Of a stretch of 64,000 bases of DNA, positions 32,331 to 43,979 are shown piece after piece. Source of the stretch: Mantis religiosa (taxonomy: Eukaryota > Arthropoda > Insecta > Mantodea > Mantidae); assembly GCA_030765055.1 (NCBI GenBank), contig CM060952.1, positions 168,890,340-168,954,339 of the forward strand, read 5' to 3'. The notes below the pieces were generated by a model, which ran no database searches, was not told where the DNA came from, and saw only the letters and a program-made list of their open reading frames with translations. The translations under genes and the position numbers were made by a program. The stretch's first letter is position 1. Each line of letters begins with the position of its first letter.

Positions 32331-35311
32331 AGCTCCGCTGCTGCGAAGTAGTATTTGTGACGCTACGGAGAACTGGGTCTGGAAAATTCAACAAGGCTGC
32401 AACACTGTTAGTTATGGCTGTGTGTTAAACTGCGATCTCCCAGATATTCTGCTTGTGTCCGGAGGTATTGATTCTCGCGACAAATTATGTCTTCGAGTAA
32501 TTATGAATTTTGTTTCTTGAATATCGATAAACGTCACTCACAGTATACAGAGCATCTGAAAAAGTGTTCAAGACATATACGTAAGTTCACAGAGAAAAGC
32601 GGATCCGCAAGATGAGAATTGCCATATGCGTTTTTTGGCTTAAAGTGTGTTTTTTGTTCTTGCGATGAAGACTCTCTGTAGTAGTTTAGCTTACTGGTGC
32701 TGCCGAACAATTCTTCGTAATGAATAATTTAGACAACACTCTGGATCAGTGAGTTGTATCAGGAACGTGTGGTCAATTGGGAGTTCATAACACATTCCAT
32801 CTCTGAAATCACGTGGTGAGTTAGAATCGCCATTATTCAGGTTTTAATATAAATATTTGCTGGGTACAATGTTCTCGTTGAGAGCAATTAATCATTACAG
32901 GTTTACAGTAAAATTGCTGCATCCAGAGCGTTAGAGAGCTGTACCAGGGAGCTGCGCTTGAGTGCAAGATAGACCTAAAGTCACCCTTCTCAACATATTG
33001 CTTTTCTCATTCAGCCTTAGGCAAGAAGAAGATATTTTTATGTTTTATTTTTCGCTATAACAGTTGCAGCTCAATCAGTGTTACTATGGCCCCATCTTAG
33101 TGTATAGCCTCCTAGATACCGGTTATGTCCTCGAGGTAACCGTCCATGTCTTGCCATATCTTAGTTTTTCTCACTATGTGAATTTTTTGTTGAATTTTTA
33201 CGTAACGCCAATTTTTACGTGCCTCATTCCTCTTATTTCAAATCCGCTCTTCAGTTTTTATTGTCTTTTGGTTTCCACGTTTTGAAAAATTGAGTCATTG
33301 AGGCTGCGAATATTTCTAGTAAGACAGAACATCTCAGCCATCACACGGCAGGCAGTATCTTCTGCCCGGAAAAAATAGGGTATGTGCAGCAATATGTCAT
33401 CTACTGTATGTCACTACTTACCTACATAATATATCCCACTGTTATATAAATTTTGAATCTAAACGATGTGCTCCAGGCACTTAGAATACTTGCGTCCATC
33501 TGGGCATCCCTGAACAAATTCTGCAATCAATGGCGTTTAATCATCGCTGGAAAGATCCGCAATTTGGAGGCCTGCTCTTAATTAAATAGTCAATAATACC
33601 AAGAATTATGGTGTGTCTAACAGAGCACTGAAAACTGCGTTACGTAGCACTGCAAATCTTCACTAATTTGTACTAATTGGAACCAGGGAAATCGGTTCTA
33701 ATTAACAGATAGAGAATAGCTGACAAAAGCTGGTCTTATCCTTCACAATACCTGGTTTGGAAGAAAAAACTATTTAGATGACTTAAATTTACCCTTACGT
33801 GCAGTGGTGAGCACAAAATTAGGAAGAGTGCGTTTTGGAAACTAGTATATCTTTAAACACCCGACACGTGAAACATTGCAAAATAAATTGCAGATCCTCT
33901 AATAAATTTTGAAAGATTAGCCAATTTTAAATTATATATTGTACAAAAGCCTAACGTCTGCGGAGCCTTTACCATTTAAAGAAAACAAATTAAGCATGGA
34001 AGTTGGTAATTAGATGTCGATGTATTTAACACTAAAAATGCTTACTAAAACTAAAATATGTGTGCAATAAATGCACATACGAATGCTACTTCCGAAATAT
34101 TTCAAGTCGATTTTTGTGCTGTTTTCTATACCCAGGAAGCAACGGTATTACTCATTTTTCCTACTGAAGATTGGGACTATCGACTGAAGTACTAGTCGTG
34201 GTTCGGTTGTTTTTCTTGTCATAAAGAGCTCATATCCAGCTTCTCATTACCGATTAGCTAGGTGAATTAATCACTTGGACCATGAGAGATTTAAGTTTAA
34301 TACTGAAGTAATGAAATCATTTATCTTCTGAGTGAAGGAACAAAGTTTACAGTAAAAATTACACGTGCGAGCTCAGTGAAATTCATCACCACACGCGTAA
34401 ATAAAATCAGATGCATGTTCAAAACAACGAATAGATTTGCTGCAGATTGGATTGTGCTAAGAAAGGTAACGTTTTACAAATTGGCAAACAAACTTAGGAA
34501 GTAACAGGTCAGCTCTTGAATTTTAGCTCGTATAACTAGAGTGACGGAATAACTCAATAGATATATAAGTACATATAAGTACTATCATGTGTTTCAAATG
34601 GGAAGAGTTTTCGCCTGTAGCGATTCAGTTGCGTTAGAGCCTTCACCGTTGCCACCTCCTTATCCCCTTTCATTTTATATTTCCCTCTCTCTCGCACACT
34701 TGCGAGTGTTCGTGGCGCTAGACGTAAGGGAACGCAAACTGCATTTTCCAAAGTTTTATAATAATGCAGTTGTTGAAATAACAATTGCAACTTGAATATT
34801 CGTATATTACGCAAATGTTTTAAAAATTTAGCTTAAAGTTAATTATAGTTAATGAATTACTTATTTTTCTAATCCAACGAAAATACCAGCGGTGCATCCG
34901 TATAGTTGTGAATGTTACTTATGTTACGAGATAATTCATCATTCTCATTGTCTTCAACGTCTGAGTACTGCAATTTTATCACGATAGGTTCCAAAATCTC
35001 GTTACGTGCTTTTTCTTTCCAAAAGTCGTCTTCTTGTAGTTTATCTGATGTCTCACGCAGTTTTTCCAGTCTTGTTGTGTTCCTTGTCAGTTTCTTCGTG
35101 AATAATTCGTTCAACATCAGGCAGTTTAAAAATATTATTTATGTTTGCAACATAATTTGAGCCGACATTAACTCTATTGGATTGTTCTAGCAGCAGCAAG
35201 GGGGTGGGGAGTGGATCGCGCCTCATTGATCCAGCTGATACACTTTTTCATGGAAGAGTAACTGAATAATGCTGCTTTGAACTCTAGAGTAAATAGAGAT
35301 TACGAACCATT
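32331..35311. other. AT-rich unique DNA
   Basis: Nearly 3 kb without a repeat copy or recognised gene. The minus-strand frame at 34869-35117 is listed separately. Confidence 0.45.
34869..35117 (-). CDS. Short acidic frame, product unknown
   Basis: 82 codons, strongly charged. The stretch DDFWKEKARNEILEPIVIKL followed by an acidic tail faintly resembles the FW...LEPI region in the middle of hAT transposases, but the match is short. No hAT ends or dimerisation motif were found nearby. It may be a degraded transposon fragment or a chance frame. I do not recognise a host protein. Confidence 0.25.
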   Translation of the reverse strand: MLNELFTKKLTRNTTRLEKLRETSDKLQEDDFWKEKARNEILEPIVIKLQYSDVEDNENDELSRNISNIHNYTDAPLVFSLD

Positions 35312-35323
35312 CATAAACAAAGA

Positions 35324-35378
35324 GTGAGTGAGTGTGTGGTGTTTTAGGGCCCGTCGACATCAAGGTCATTTGGGCCCG
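35324..35378 (-). mobile_element. 55-bp SINE scrap with 12-bp TSD
   Basis: Flanked by CATAAACAAAGA at 35312-35323 and 35379-35390. Read on the minus strand the insert is CGGGCCCAAATGACCTTGAT, then GTCGACGGGCCC, then a CACACACTCACTCAC-type tail. I recognise the GTCGACGGGCCC string as part of a common insect SINE. This is a severely 5'-truncated copy. Confidence 0.75.
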
Positions 35379-35390
35379 CATAAACAAAGA

Positions 35391-36871
35391 TATGTGACCA
35401 GACACGTTCTGCCAGACTAACAAGAAGTGTATCGTTTCCTCTCATCGAATTTAACAAACACCTTGGCTTCAATTCAAAGTACATATTTCTTTTATCACAT
35501 CGTGTCAAATGTGTACGTTTCAGTTTTGAGTAATTTCAAATGTACGTTCACACATACATGCCAACCAATAATGATATTCATTACAGAGCTTACGTCGCAA
35601 TGCATTGTTATAATATAATAGTATCTACTTTATTTATTTGTATTAGGAGAACTATTTGGGCTAAAAATATGGGGTTTTTACGCTTATGTTAAATACATTA
35701 CTCTCTCCTTCCTCTGGGATCAGTTTTTGCAAAACCTGAATTTTTGTCTTAGCGCGAATAGTATTTATTAGAGATTGATTAGTTTGCCGCTCGTTACACA
35801 CTACTTGGAATGCAATACAACACCGCAGGACTCCGATTGGTTGCTCACCTAGTAGCGCTCAAGGACAAACACCTTTCCATTTGAAACACATAATGGAGTA
35901 CACTGTGGGGCGGGACACTCCTGCCACCATTCCTCAGAAGTAAGGAATTAAGTAAAGGAATCACAAGAGACTACAGGCTACAGAGACACAGAAAATGATG
36001 GAAAGTAAATCGTGGTAAATAAGAAAACAATCTAATGTTTGCCTATCGTTAAGGGAAAACCAAGAACCATGTAGCTGTCGATGGAAACGAGCTTGGGATG
36101 TTTCGAATGCGAATCCTACGCTTTACTGCGGAGCCATCTCACTTGTGTGTGTGCTACAGTAGACTCTGAAATTTATGAACACCCGATAGAAGGAAAAGCA
36201 GTGCAAAATATTGGAGTTGCTAACTAGGTTCTACTTTGTCTAGTAACTGCGCATTATTAAATGCCCAACTTCTCGTTACGCACACGTGTTTCTCTAATGT
36301 TTAAATTTATCACCTCTCAGTATTATCTGTGCCGAACATATTGGGTTAATTCTGTTGAAAGAGAATTATGAACGTAACAGGCTTAGAGCGGTTTGTGAAA
36401 TTGCACGTGTAATTTGCATGCGTGTTTCAAAACCAATGATATACCGTTTAATGAGTCTAATATTCCCTGTGGCCTGCGAGAATAAAGTGAATCCCTTTGT
36501 CGCTTAAATTGATAACTCTCCAAACACACAAAATGGTGGTGATGCTAGAAGCATTTCATAGCTGCGGTTTGACTAAAGGAATGAAAAAGTCGTGAGTATA
36601 GCAAAGCGTAAAATGTCGCCTGTGTTCACAAACATTACTTTCAGAAATTATTTAAGTGTAAGTGCATATAAACCGAATCAGTGCTGTTTCCGGTTTTTAT
36701 TTTTGGTATAATGCTTTTGTTGGGTATGTAAGTGACAGTACCGCGAAGATTACATGAGAGAAATGTACGTTTAGATATGTTGGTCATGGTAGCTCAATGA
36801 AACGTTAAACTATTATCGATGTTAAATGAATCGTGACCTATCGATAGGATAAATTCAACTGGTTAAAAACA
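35391..36871. other. Unique DNA
   Basis: Nothing recognisable. Confidence 0.45.
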
Positions 36872-37180
36872 TTGCCAAAAGAAAATATTGAAAATAAAGG
36901 TGTGACAAAGAAGATTATCATCCACAAGTGGAATGAATACTGGTTAAAAAGTGATAGTGGGGCTTTGACTACAGATTTGTATTTCGCAACAGTTTCTGAT
37001 AGACATAAATGTAACTTTATTAATCCTAATTATGTTCTCACTCAATTCTCTGCCACGGCAGATTTTCTGCTTACTTATTTTGATTCAAAATTATATCCAT
37101 CTTTAATTGTATTTGTGGAAATCACCTTCAATATGTCCCTCACATTTTGTTTGAATGAGCCATTTTCTGTTTATTTTTAG
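36872..37180 (+). pseudogene. Possible LINE ORF2 C-terminal remnant
   Basis: Plus-strand frame of 102 codons. KWNEYWLKSDSGALTTDLYF, then FINPNYVLTQFSATADFL and SKLYPS, resembles the W..EW..S..G......F / NY..TQFLTGHG.F pattern after the RNase H domain of R1/jockey-like LINEs, with the usual TGHG replaced by SATA. The similarity is partial and the second half of the frame is unrelated. Confidence 0.45.
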
Positions 37181-38840
37181 TTTGTATTTTTTTAATTTGT
37201 ATTTCAATTGCTCAGCACAGTTGGTGCCATACAAATTGTATAATATGCATAGTAAAATTAAAGTATACAGGGAAAGAGGATACTCATATTGGAGTCCTCA
37301 AGCAAGTTGGTCTGATTAGTGTGAGTATAAATTAAATAACTTCTTCATTACAGAATAAATAAACATTATAGAAATAAAATATCCTGTGGCAAGCGTGCCT
37401 TCAGTCTTGGTGCAGCATCAAGGCGACGCCCCAGTTGGAAGAATAAAGCACCTGATACATAAGGAAGGTGAGCAAAGAATCTGCTTGTCGTTGTAGAGAT
37501 GTACTCTTTAATGCTGACTATGTCCAATTCTCTATGCAGCTGTGCATTCCGAATATACCAAGGGGATTTCACAGGCAATGGTAATATCCTGTTTTGAAAC
37601 ACCTGGAGTTGGTATTTTCTGTTTGAAAGCTATGAACTTGAATTATTACTTCAATCCGTAGGTTACACTTTTTCAAAACCACTTACACTTATTTTGATGA
37701 ACTAAAAATCTTCTATTTGGTTGTGTCTTGTAATTTTATTATACTCCTAATACACCTTTAGAGAAAATAGGAATCACAAAATTGGATAATAAAATAAATA
37801 TTTTGTAAATCGAATCTTCAGAAAACATTCCAATATAAATTAATAAACAAAATCATTAAAAAATGTCATCATTAAACATTGCATTATCGGAAATTTTGAA
37901 TTTTTAAGAAGTTGGAAAAGGGGATAAAACTACCAACAAAATGCCAGAAAATGGTGACAGACACATTAATAATAATTGATTATAATAAGTATTAGTGCAA
38001 AATAATTCCAAGTATTATAATTACGGTGCTTTACTCATTGGTTATTGCTGAAAAAGTTGACATTTATGAATTTTAATGCGTTCTGCCAGATTGTGTGTAT
38101 GGACTGGTGCAATTTTCTCGGAAATGGAATTGTGCAATAAACCACTATGACCAAGAAGGAAAAGCTCGCTTTTCTACTGCGCTTCGTTGGCATGGCAGCC
38201 GGTTCAAGAGGTCTTGCTATAATTGGTGCTGGGTGTCGGATTTTACGCTGAAATTCGTTCTCCCCCTGCATCAGGTTTTCATTACGAGCGAGTCACAAAT
38301 CATAAAGCCATATAACTACAGCGACCCACCTGTGGAGTTTCCTTCCAGACCCGCCTCGCCATGGTCTCTCAAGATTACATACAAGGACGGTCGAGCGTCA
38401 AGATTTTCTTAAAATGTAATGTAATTCTCCAAGGTACTCACAAGAGCTGACGCAATTTTCAGTCATAAGCTCAGCTGCTCTTCTCATGAACCGTAGAATA
38501 ATTTTAAATGCCATATTAGTAGAGACAGGCAACATTTCAGCAGAATTGTATCCAAAATATTACTGTTTTTGTAAGATATTTTTAATTTAGTTCATACATT
38601 TACATGTCAGTGGATACATAGAATGCTAAATGTATTTATAAAACTTATACCTACAAAGCTGCACTTGTCAGTCACATAATACATGTCAAATACACAAATT
38701 ACCAGTAAACTCAACCCTTGTGAAAGGAATCACTTAAGTTGTCTGTTGCATACTTATCTTTGACACTAGAAATAGTTGATCTGACCCATTCGACATACCA
38801 AATGGAAATGTATTGCCAATTTTGAAGATCCTTTATACAG
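37181..38840. other. AT-rich unique DNA
   Basis: Nothing recognisable. Confidence 0.45.
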
Positions 38841-38990
38841 GGTGTAACAAAACGGTATGTCAAAAATTCGAGAAAACATTTCTTGCGGATAGTGGATAAA
38901 AAATGTTACATGTATATTTAGAAAACGTAAGTTACCCTTCTAGTCAAACTTCGCTTCAATTTACGTTTTCTAAATGTATTTCATAGTAAA
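38839..38990. repeat. Transposon-end-like segment with hairpin
   Basis: ATACAGGGTGTAACAAAACG (from about 38836) is a string often seen at ends of insect mobile elements. About 70 bases later, 38912-38933 and 38957-38979 form an inverted repeat (TTTAGAAAACGTAA core) with a loop of about 23 bases. No partner end with a target duplication was found. Confidence 0.35.
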
Positions 38991-39298
38991 CTACCCGAAT
39001 GTATTATTTTGATATTCCATTGTCTGTGGTACACATTACCAGTGCACAGATATCATTGCAAGTTTCATGTACAAACAGATGCTTCTATTTACTCTAGTTG
39101 CATCCGTATAAATATTTACTCAAGTTTCAGTATGAATTTGATTATATGTAGCTTATAGAAACAACACTCAAATGTTTATATAAACATATTTTTGTTAGGA
39201 GTGAGGTGATAGAGAGGAGGGGTAGAAGATTAAGCTCAGTTTCCATATAGATCAGTAATGCCCAGCTGTAAGTGGAAGAGAGGATGAGGGCCATGTTA

Positions 39299-40205
39299 CC
39301 CAGTGGGATGGCTCATGTTGCTTCTTTTGTGCCCAGCATTCGGGAAGCCCGAGTTCGATTCCCGTGGCCGATATACGTGCCCCAAGATTTTTTCGGAGGT
39401 TTTCCCAGGCGAATGCTGGGTAGGTTACTTACATTCCCCGAATTTCCTGTTTCCAATTTATCTCCATTATCATTATCTGCAGATTCTAGAGACAAATGAA
39501 ATGAACGTCTTAAGAAAAATTATAGGAAGAACAAGAAGAGATAAAATAAGAAGTGAAGATATTAGAAAGCAATTAAACATTCAAGCAATAGGTGATTGGG
39601 TGGATAGAAGACGAAGCGAATGGATTGACCATGTATCCCGTATGACATCGGACAGAATCGCACGTATAGCAAGAGACTACTTGCCAGCAGACGGAGGAAG
39701 ATCTCCTGGAAGACCAAAAAAAAAAAAAAAAAAAAAAAAAAAGATGGAAGGAGTCTTAATTTCTGGAAGGAACAGGCCTATATGATGATGATGAGGAGAA
39801 GAAGAAGAAGAAGAAGAAGAAGAAGAAGAAGAAGATCATTTCACATAACCTTTCATCTGGTGGTCTCATTCAGGGTTGAAAGGTCGGCGGTTGTCTCGAT
39901 GCTGCATGGCAGGACATGCTCTTGGTAAAACTTCCTCCTCCGGTAGGATGACCTCTGGTCTCCCAACCAGGTCTGGTGGAGCCGTTTTCGGACCACAGTA
40001 GAGTGGGATGTCGGTTGTACTTTCTTGTCCAAGGGTTTACAGTAAAGTGTAAGGACCCTGCCTTCTGCACTGCCCTGGCTCCTTGGGACGGCTTCCCTCT
40101 GTCTCCTCTCGCCTCATCCTTCCTCCCGAAGGTGTCCACTTGTGGGCATTGGTACAATAGACAAAGTTTGAACCTCCTTGCCGTATCCCCTCCGTAGCGC
40201 AGTCC
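39299..40205 (+). mobile_element. Long SINE, family B, split by a LINE 3' end
   Basis: The head with CAGTGGGATGGCTCATG and GAGTTCGATTCCC at 39299-39374 and the first body part run to 39474. The body resumes at 39835 (ATCATTTCACATAACCTTTC) and continues to about 40205. Alignment with 49474-50049 closes the gap perfectly once the insertion and one ATCATT are removed. Confidence 0.8.
39475..39834 (+). mobile_element. 5'-truncated LINE, 360 bp, (GAA)n tail
   Basis: Flanked by ATCATT at 39469-39474 and 39835-39840. It encodes the last residues of an RT-type protein (NEMNVLRKIIGRTRRDKI, WIDHVSRMTSDRIARIARDY, SPGRPK), then GGCCTATATGATGATGATGA and a GAA tail at 39799-39834. The tail and the protein blocks match the family inserted at 20354-21606. 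A run of about 25 A interrupts the coding sequence at 39717-39741. Confidence 0.85.
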
Positions 40206-41071
40206 AGTCTAGTCGCCTATTTTTTCGCTAGCTATGATGTATTCATGGGACTCGAAAACAAACGTCGCTCATGTTTGGTTACGTGAGTGAAGAGGAAATG
40301 CTTAATGCACAAAACAAAGGAGGTAAGATTGAGTTAAAAGGTGACGTATTAGCACATAAGAGCCATGGTTCGGCGTCACCATAATAGTTTGCCACAGCAA
40401 GGAAAGTCCCGGTGGAATGAGGCGAAGGTATCCGCTAGTTGTTTATGTCAGTTCATTTACAGCCCATTCAGAAAAATTCTGGCGCCTTCTACTTTTGTGA
40501 AAAATGTTCTCGGTTATAGTGTACTGAGTGAATAGGGTACGTGTTTTTTTAATGTCTGTACTCCTTGCCAAGCTGCGATTTGTGTCGCACACATTCACGG
40601 TCCTTGTCGCACTGTGTAAGAGTAGCACGTTCCTGTTAGGACTTTGCTTTGGCGAACAGTATAGAGTAATAGATATAGATATAGGTACATTGTAAGGGAG
40701 GGATACACCTCGCACCCTACATAATCTATTAGAGCTACCACCTTCCATGAGGAAGCAATGAAGTGAAGAAACCGCCGGCAGACAGGCCACAGAGGCGCGC
40801 GGAAGTCTTATACAATTGCGCTCAAAGACCATGCAGTCCTTTACTGTCCTTAGGGCGTACTTTTCCTCTAAGCAAGCACCTACACCATTTAGTACCGCTA
40901 TATGCCACGAAATACCACACCTGAAATATGAAAAAGGGAAATGATGGGAAGGAACTCGTGGTTGAGAGAAGATAGACAAACATTTGCCCATCCAAATTAT
41001 TCCATAATTTCCAAAGGCTTCTTTTTTGCCACTTTCATGTGAAATAACACGTGAAATTATACCAAATCTTA
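40206..41071. other. Unique DNA with a long unassigned minus-strand frame
   Basis: A 182-codon minus-strand frame covers 40443-40991, the longest open frame in the window. Its composition is cysteine- and serine-rich without a domain that I recognise. It has no partner in the window and no splice-like or promoter context that would support it. It is best left as an unsupported frame. Confidence 0.35.
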
Positions 41072-41191
41072 ACCCTTTATTTACTGGTTTATCATTAAAT
41101 CCAAGAGCATTAAAAAGTCAATTCTTTACTACATTTGTAGGAGTTAATTTAACCTTCTTCCCTCAACATTTCTTAGGATTAGCAGGTATAC
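41072..41191 (+). pseudogene. Nuclear copy of mitochondrial cox1 (NUMT)
   Basis: A 120-bp segment reads, in one open frame, the cytochrome c oxidase subunit I block from [10 protein letters not shown] to [16 protein letters not shown]. This is a highly conserved metazoan cox1 stretch near a copper/heme-binding helix. The similarity begins abruptly in the middle of the block (the preceding residues IIPNLN are unrelated) and stops after AGI. The usual tryptophan after LNP is replaced. It is a short NUMT and not a gene. Confidence 0.85.
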
Positions 41192-42280
41192 AAAGGGAAA
41201 ACAGAAATCCCTAGGACAGAATTGCCACTCACTGGAAACTCCCTGGAGGCTCTTGACGCTGTATGTAGGAGTACAAGATTGCACTATATACCTACCAAGT
41301 TCCTTTTTGTTTTGCTATGAAATGTTATACTAGGTAGTTATGTTCTGTTGGTTTTAACAGGCAGTGCAATTCTGTAATGTACATTGTAGTGTATAACAGA
41401 GCAATTCAGTGTTCAAACACGGGCGTCGTTTAAACCGTTTGCTTCTACTGTTGAATACATTTATTCGCTGTTGAAACGAACGGCAGCTCCAAACTCGTAA
41501 ATGAAAACCAAAGCAGGCAACATAATGGAATTACGTGACTAAAGTATCACGTAGTAAAAATTAGGTCGCAGTGACAAATGTTTTGTTTATGCACTAATGA
41601 GTGGACAACTCTTTATAGGTGAAATGAAGAATGAACAACAAAGGTGCATGCATATTTGTACTTGTGAACGTTTAAAAACTCAATCTTTTTAAACTACTTA
41701 AAGGAGCTATAATTGCTCATATTGTGAAACCATCATATGGTTTGAAGTAACTTTGAAACTATTACCAACCCAAGCAACAATTTAAAACGATCGATTTAAT
41801 AATGCGACTTGTCCAGTTTTTAATTGGATATTTCACTCAATTTTCATTGCCATTGAATAATTTAGTTCCACAATTCCTGAGACTTCGCACAGCTCGCACA
41901 GTCACTTTACTAATGTAAACTTTGTTAATGGTGCTTCTTCGCGTCTTAATGAAAGACGTAGAACGACGTAGCTTCCTCTTCCGGACGGTTTACTCGCTGG
42001 AGCGTTTTCCGCAAAGGTTCCTGAACGTCGGATCTGCCGTCATAAACTCGCTCAAAGACGGGCTTTATCCGTCACACCAGAAATGCACTGGCTAACTCGG
42101 TCACTAATTCACTTGCAAGAAGGTTCACTTAATATAGAGGTTGGAAATTTCCATAGAGCTCCAGAACGTTTGAGATGGAGAAATTTCCAGAACATTCGTG
42201 TTATCTAGCGATAGCGCTTCCAATCTTCACGCTGGATGAGCAGGCTGCTTATTTGTTTACATGTCCACTACAACTGTGTA
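41192..42280. other. Unique DNA
   Basis: No gene or repeat copy identified. The GC-richer part 41935-42200 has the look of promoter-like or LTR-like DNA but offers no terminal features. Confidence 0.4.
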
Positions 42281-42956
42281 GCCCGCCTCGGTAGCGCAGA
42301 TGGTAGCGTGTGAGTTACCTGGATACGTTTTTTTTCGGGGTTTTCCCTTATCCTTCAAGATGAATGTCGGGTCATTCTAAGCTTTACGGACCCTATAACA
42401 CTTGTTTTTTGGCACTAAAAATGAGTTTTCTTTATTTACTTGGTAGTGTTATTTAGAATTTAAAAAATGTTTCAAATTTTATATTTATATTAAGCATGTG
42501 TAAGTGAAATTCTAGAGAAAAATTAAACAAGGTATTATATTCGTTGGTATAAGTGACGTTATTATAAAGAAATGAACGGTTGCTATGGAAAAAATCAATA
42601 GTCTGCCTTGTGGAAAAAGGAATCGGAGAAGATGAAAGTTTTATAGTGAAGAATGGACGTGCAGCAGGGAGCAATTTTATGTAACGAAAACTATTTATTA
42701 GGGAAGTAAGGATTTATCGATATGCTGGAGGTAATCTGCAATTATTGACTAGGAAAGAAAGTTCGAATAAACTGTAATCCAGATGATACAATTGATGACC
42801 TGAAAAAACTGATAGCCACACAAACTCACACGAGATGGGAAAAGATTGTGCTGAAGATTGCATGTGTACTACAACGAAGAAATCCTGTTACAACCCTATA
42901 TTCATTTGAGCATCATTTCACCCGATATGACTTAACGTTGGAGGATGCAAATTACA
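42281..42956 (+). mobile_element. SINE family A, B box deleted, split by an insertion
   Basis: The head GCCCGCCTCGGTAGCGCAGA runs to 42311. The B box and its surroundings (about 45 bases) are missing, and the body continues from GAGTTACCTGGATAC to 42397. The 3' end resumes at 42901 (TTCATTTGAGCATCATTTCA) and ends at the CA-repeat. A 495-bp element with 8-bp target duplication lies in between. Confidence 0.75.
42398..42892. mobile_element. 495-bp insertion with 8-bp TSD, unclassified
   Basis: ACCCTATA occurs at 42390-42397 and 42893-42900, and the SINE reads through correctly when the insertion and one copy are removed. The ends (ACACTTGTTTTTTGGC and, from the other side, TGTAACAGGATTTC) show no inverted repeat and no CAG start as hAT would have. 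An 8-bp duplication fits hAT or P-like elements, or an unusual retroposon. No coding is recognised. Confidence 0.6.
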
Positions 42957-43009
42957 CACACGCACACACACATACAGACACACACGCGCGCGCGCGCGTG
43001 CACGCGCTG
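42953..43009. repeat. (CA)n(CG)n microsatellite at SINE 3' end
   Basis: A mixed CA and CG dinucleotide run begins directly at the ATTACA end of the SINE at 42281-42956, which suggests that it grew from the SINE tail. Confidence 0.9.
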
Positions 43010-43977
43010 GCAGGCATATAATATACAGTAATACTATCAAAATTCCATTAGCATCCGATTTCCTTTATTTCTTATAGTATAGGTATATGCGTGTGCATAT
43101 AGTGTGTGTTTGTATGTGAGTTTTATATTGTCTACAGCTTAACATGAAGCATAGATTTTACTTCGAATTCGAGATCGAGATTTTACCAAATATGCACCTT
43201 TTGAGTTCCTTTAAACCTTAAAATTGCTTTACTAGAAAGGGGTCATCATCTGCGTTTTCTCTGCAAAGAGCTCTTCTGAAAAAGAAAAACTCATACATGT
43301 CTCACATTTGAGGCACTATTTAAGTATTGCAGACAAAGAATAACAATGCGCCTTCTCAAGTTATCGTTTACATAAACATGTTATTCGTGTCTATAACATG
43401 GCTTAACGATTTTATTAAAGGATGACATATTTATGTTCTTAATGCATCAACTAACATCTATGTGCTGAACTTTCTGTGGATATGCTCTGAAGTCCCATTC
43501 CCATCGATTAACTTTTGGAGGCGGGGTTGGGGGGACCATAAAAGAGGGGTCTCCTTATCTCTATAGCGCCTTTGGGATTTACGTTAGGTAATACCATCCC
43601 CTTTTTACCTCCCCAGCCAATCAGTTGGCTGGCGCCGAAGGACTGGCATTCAGAGACAAGAGGATACTATCGCAAATATGCAGAGTTCATTAAGATAAAC
43701 AATTCCCAAGCACATAATTGAGTAACACATTTCAAAGTTTTCGATTGTTTCTTCTTTTATATCGCAAGAGCTTATTACCATAGGTGAGTGGTAAAGAACC
43801 TTGCTACAGAGCCTCCAAGGTCTTATGATGAATGTTTGTGCTCAGCACGCAGTGCTATTCTTTTTATAATTTCTCCATTTCAGTTAAAAAAATTTCTTAG
43901 ACAAAATGGGTGTTAGAATGGCCTGGAAATAACCGTGATCTCAGTCTTCTTGAAAACTGTTGACAGTTAATGGGAAA
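43010..43977. other. Unique DNA
   Basis: No gene. A GC-richer patch at 43505-43650 is unassigned. Confidence 0.45.
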
Positions 43978-43979
43978 TA

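Noticed and set aside
34869..35117. Firm hAT transposase call
   Set aside because: Only a short FW...LEPI-like similarity. There are no hAT ends, dimerisation motif or zinc finger nearby, so it is kept as unknown.
40443..40991. 182-codon open frame, the longest in the window
   Set aside because: No recognisable domain, no conserved copy, cysteine/serine-rich chance composition, and no supporting context.
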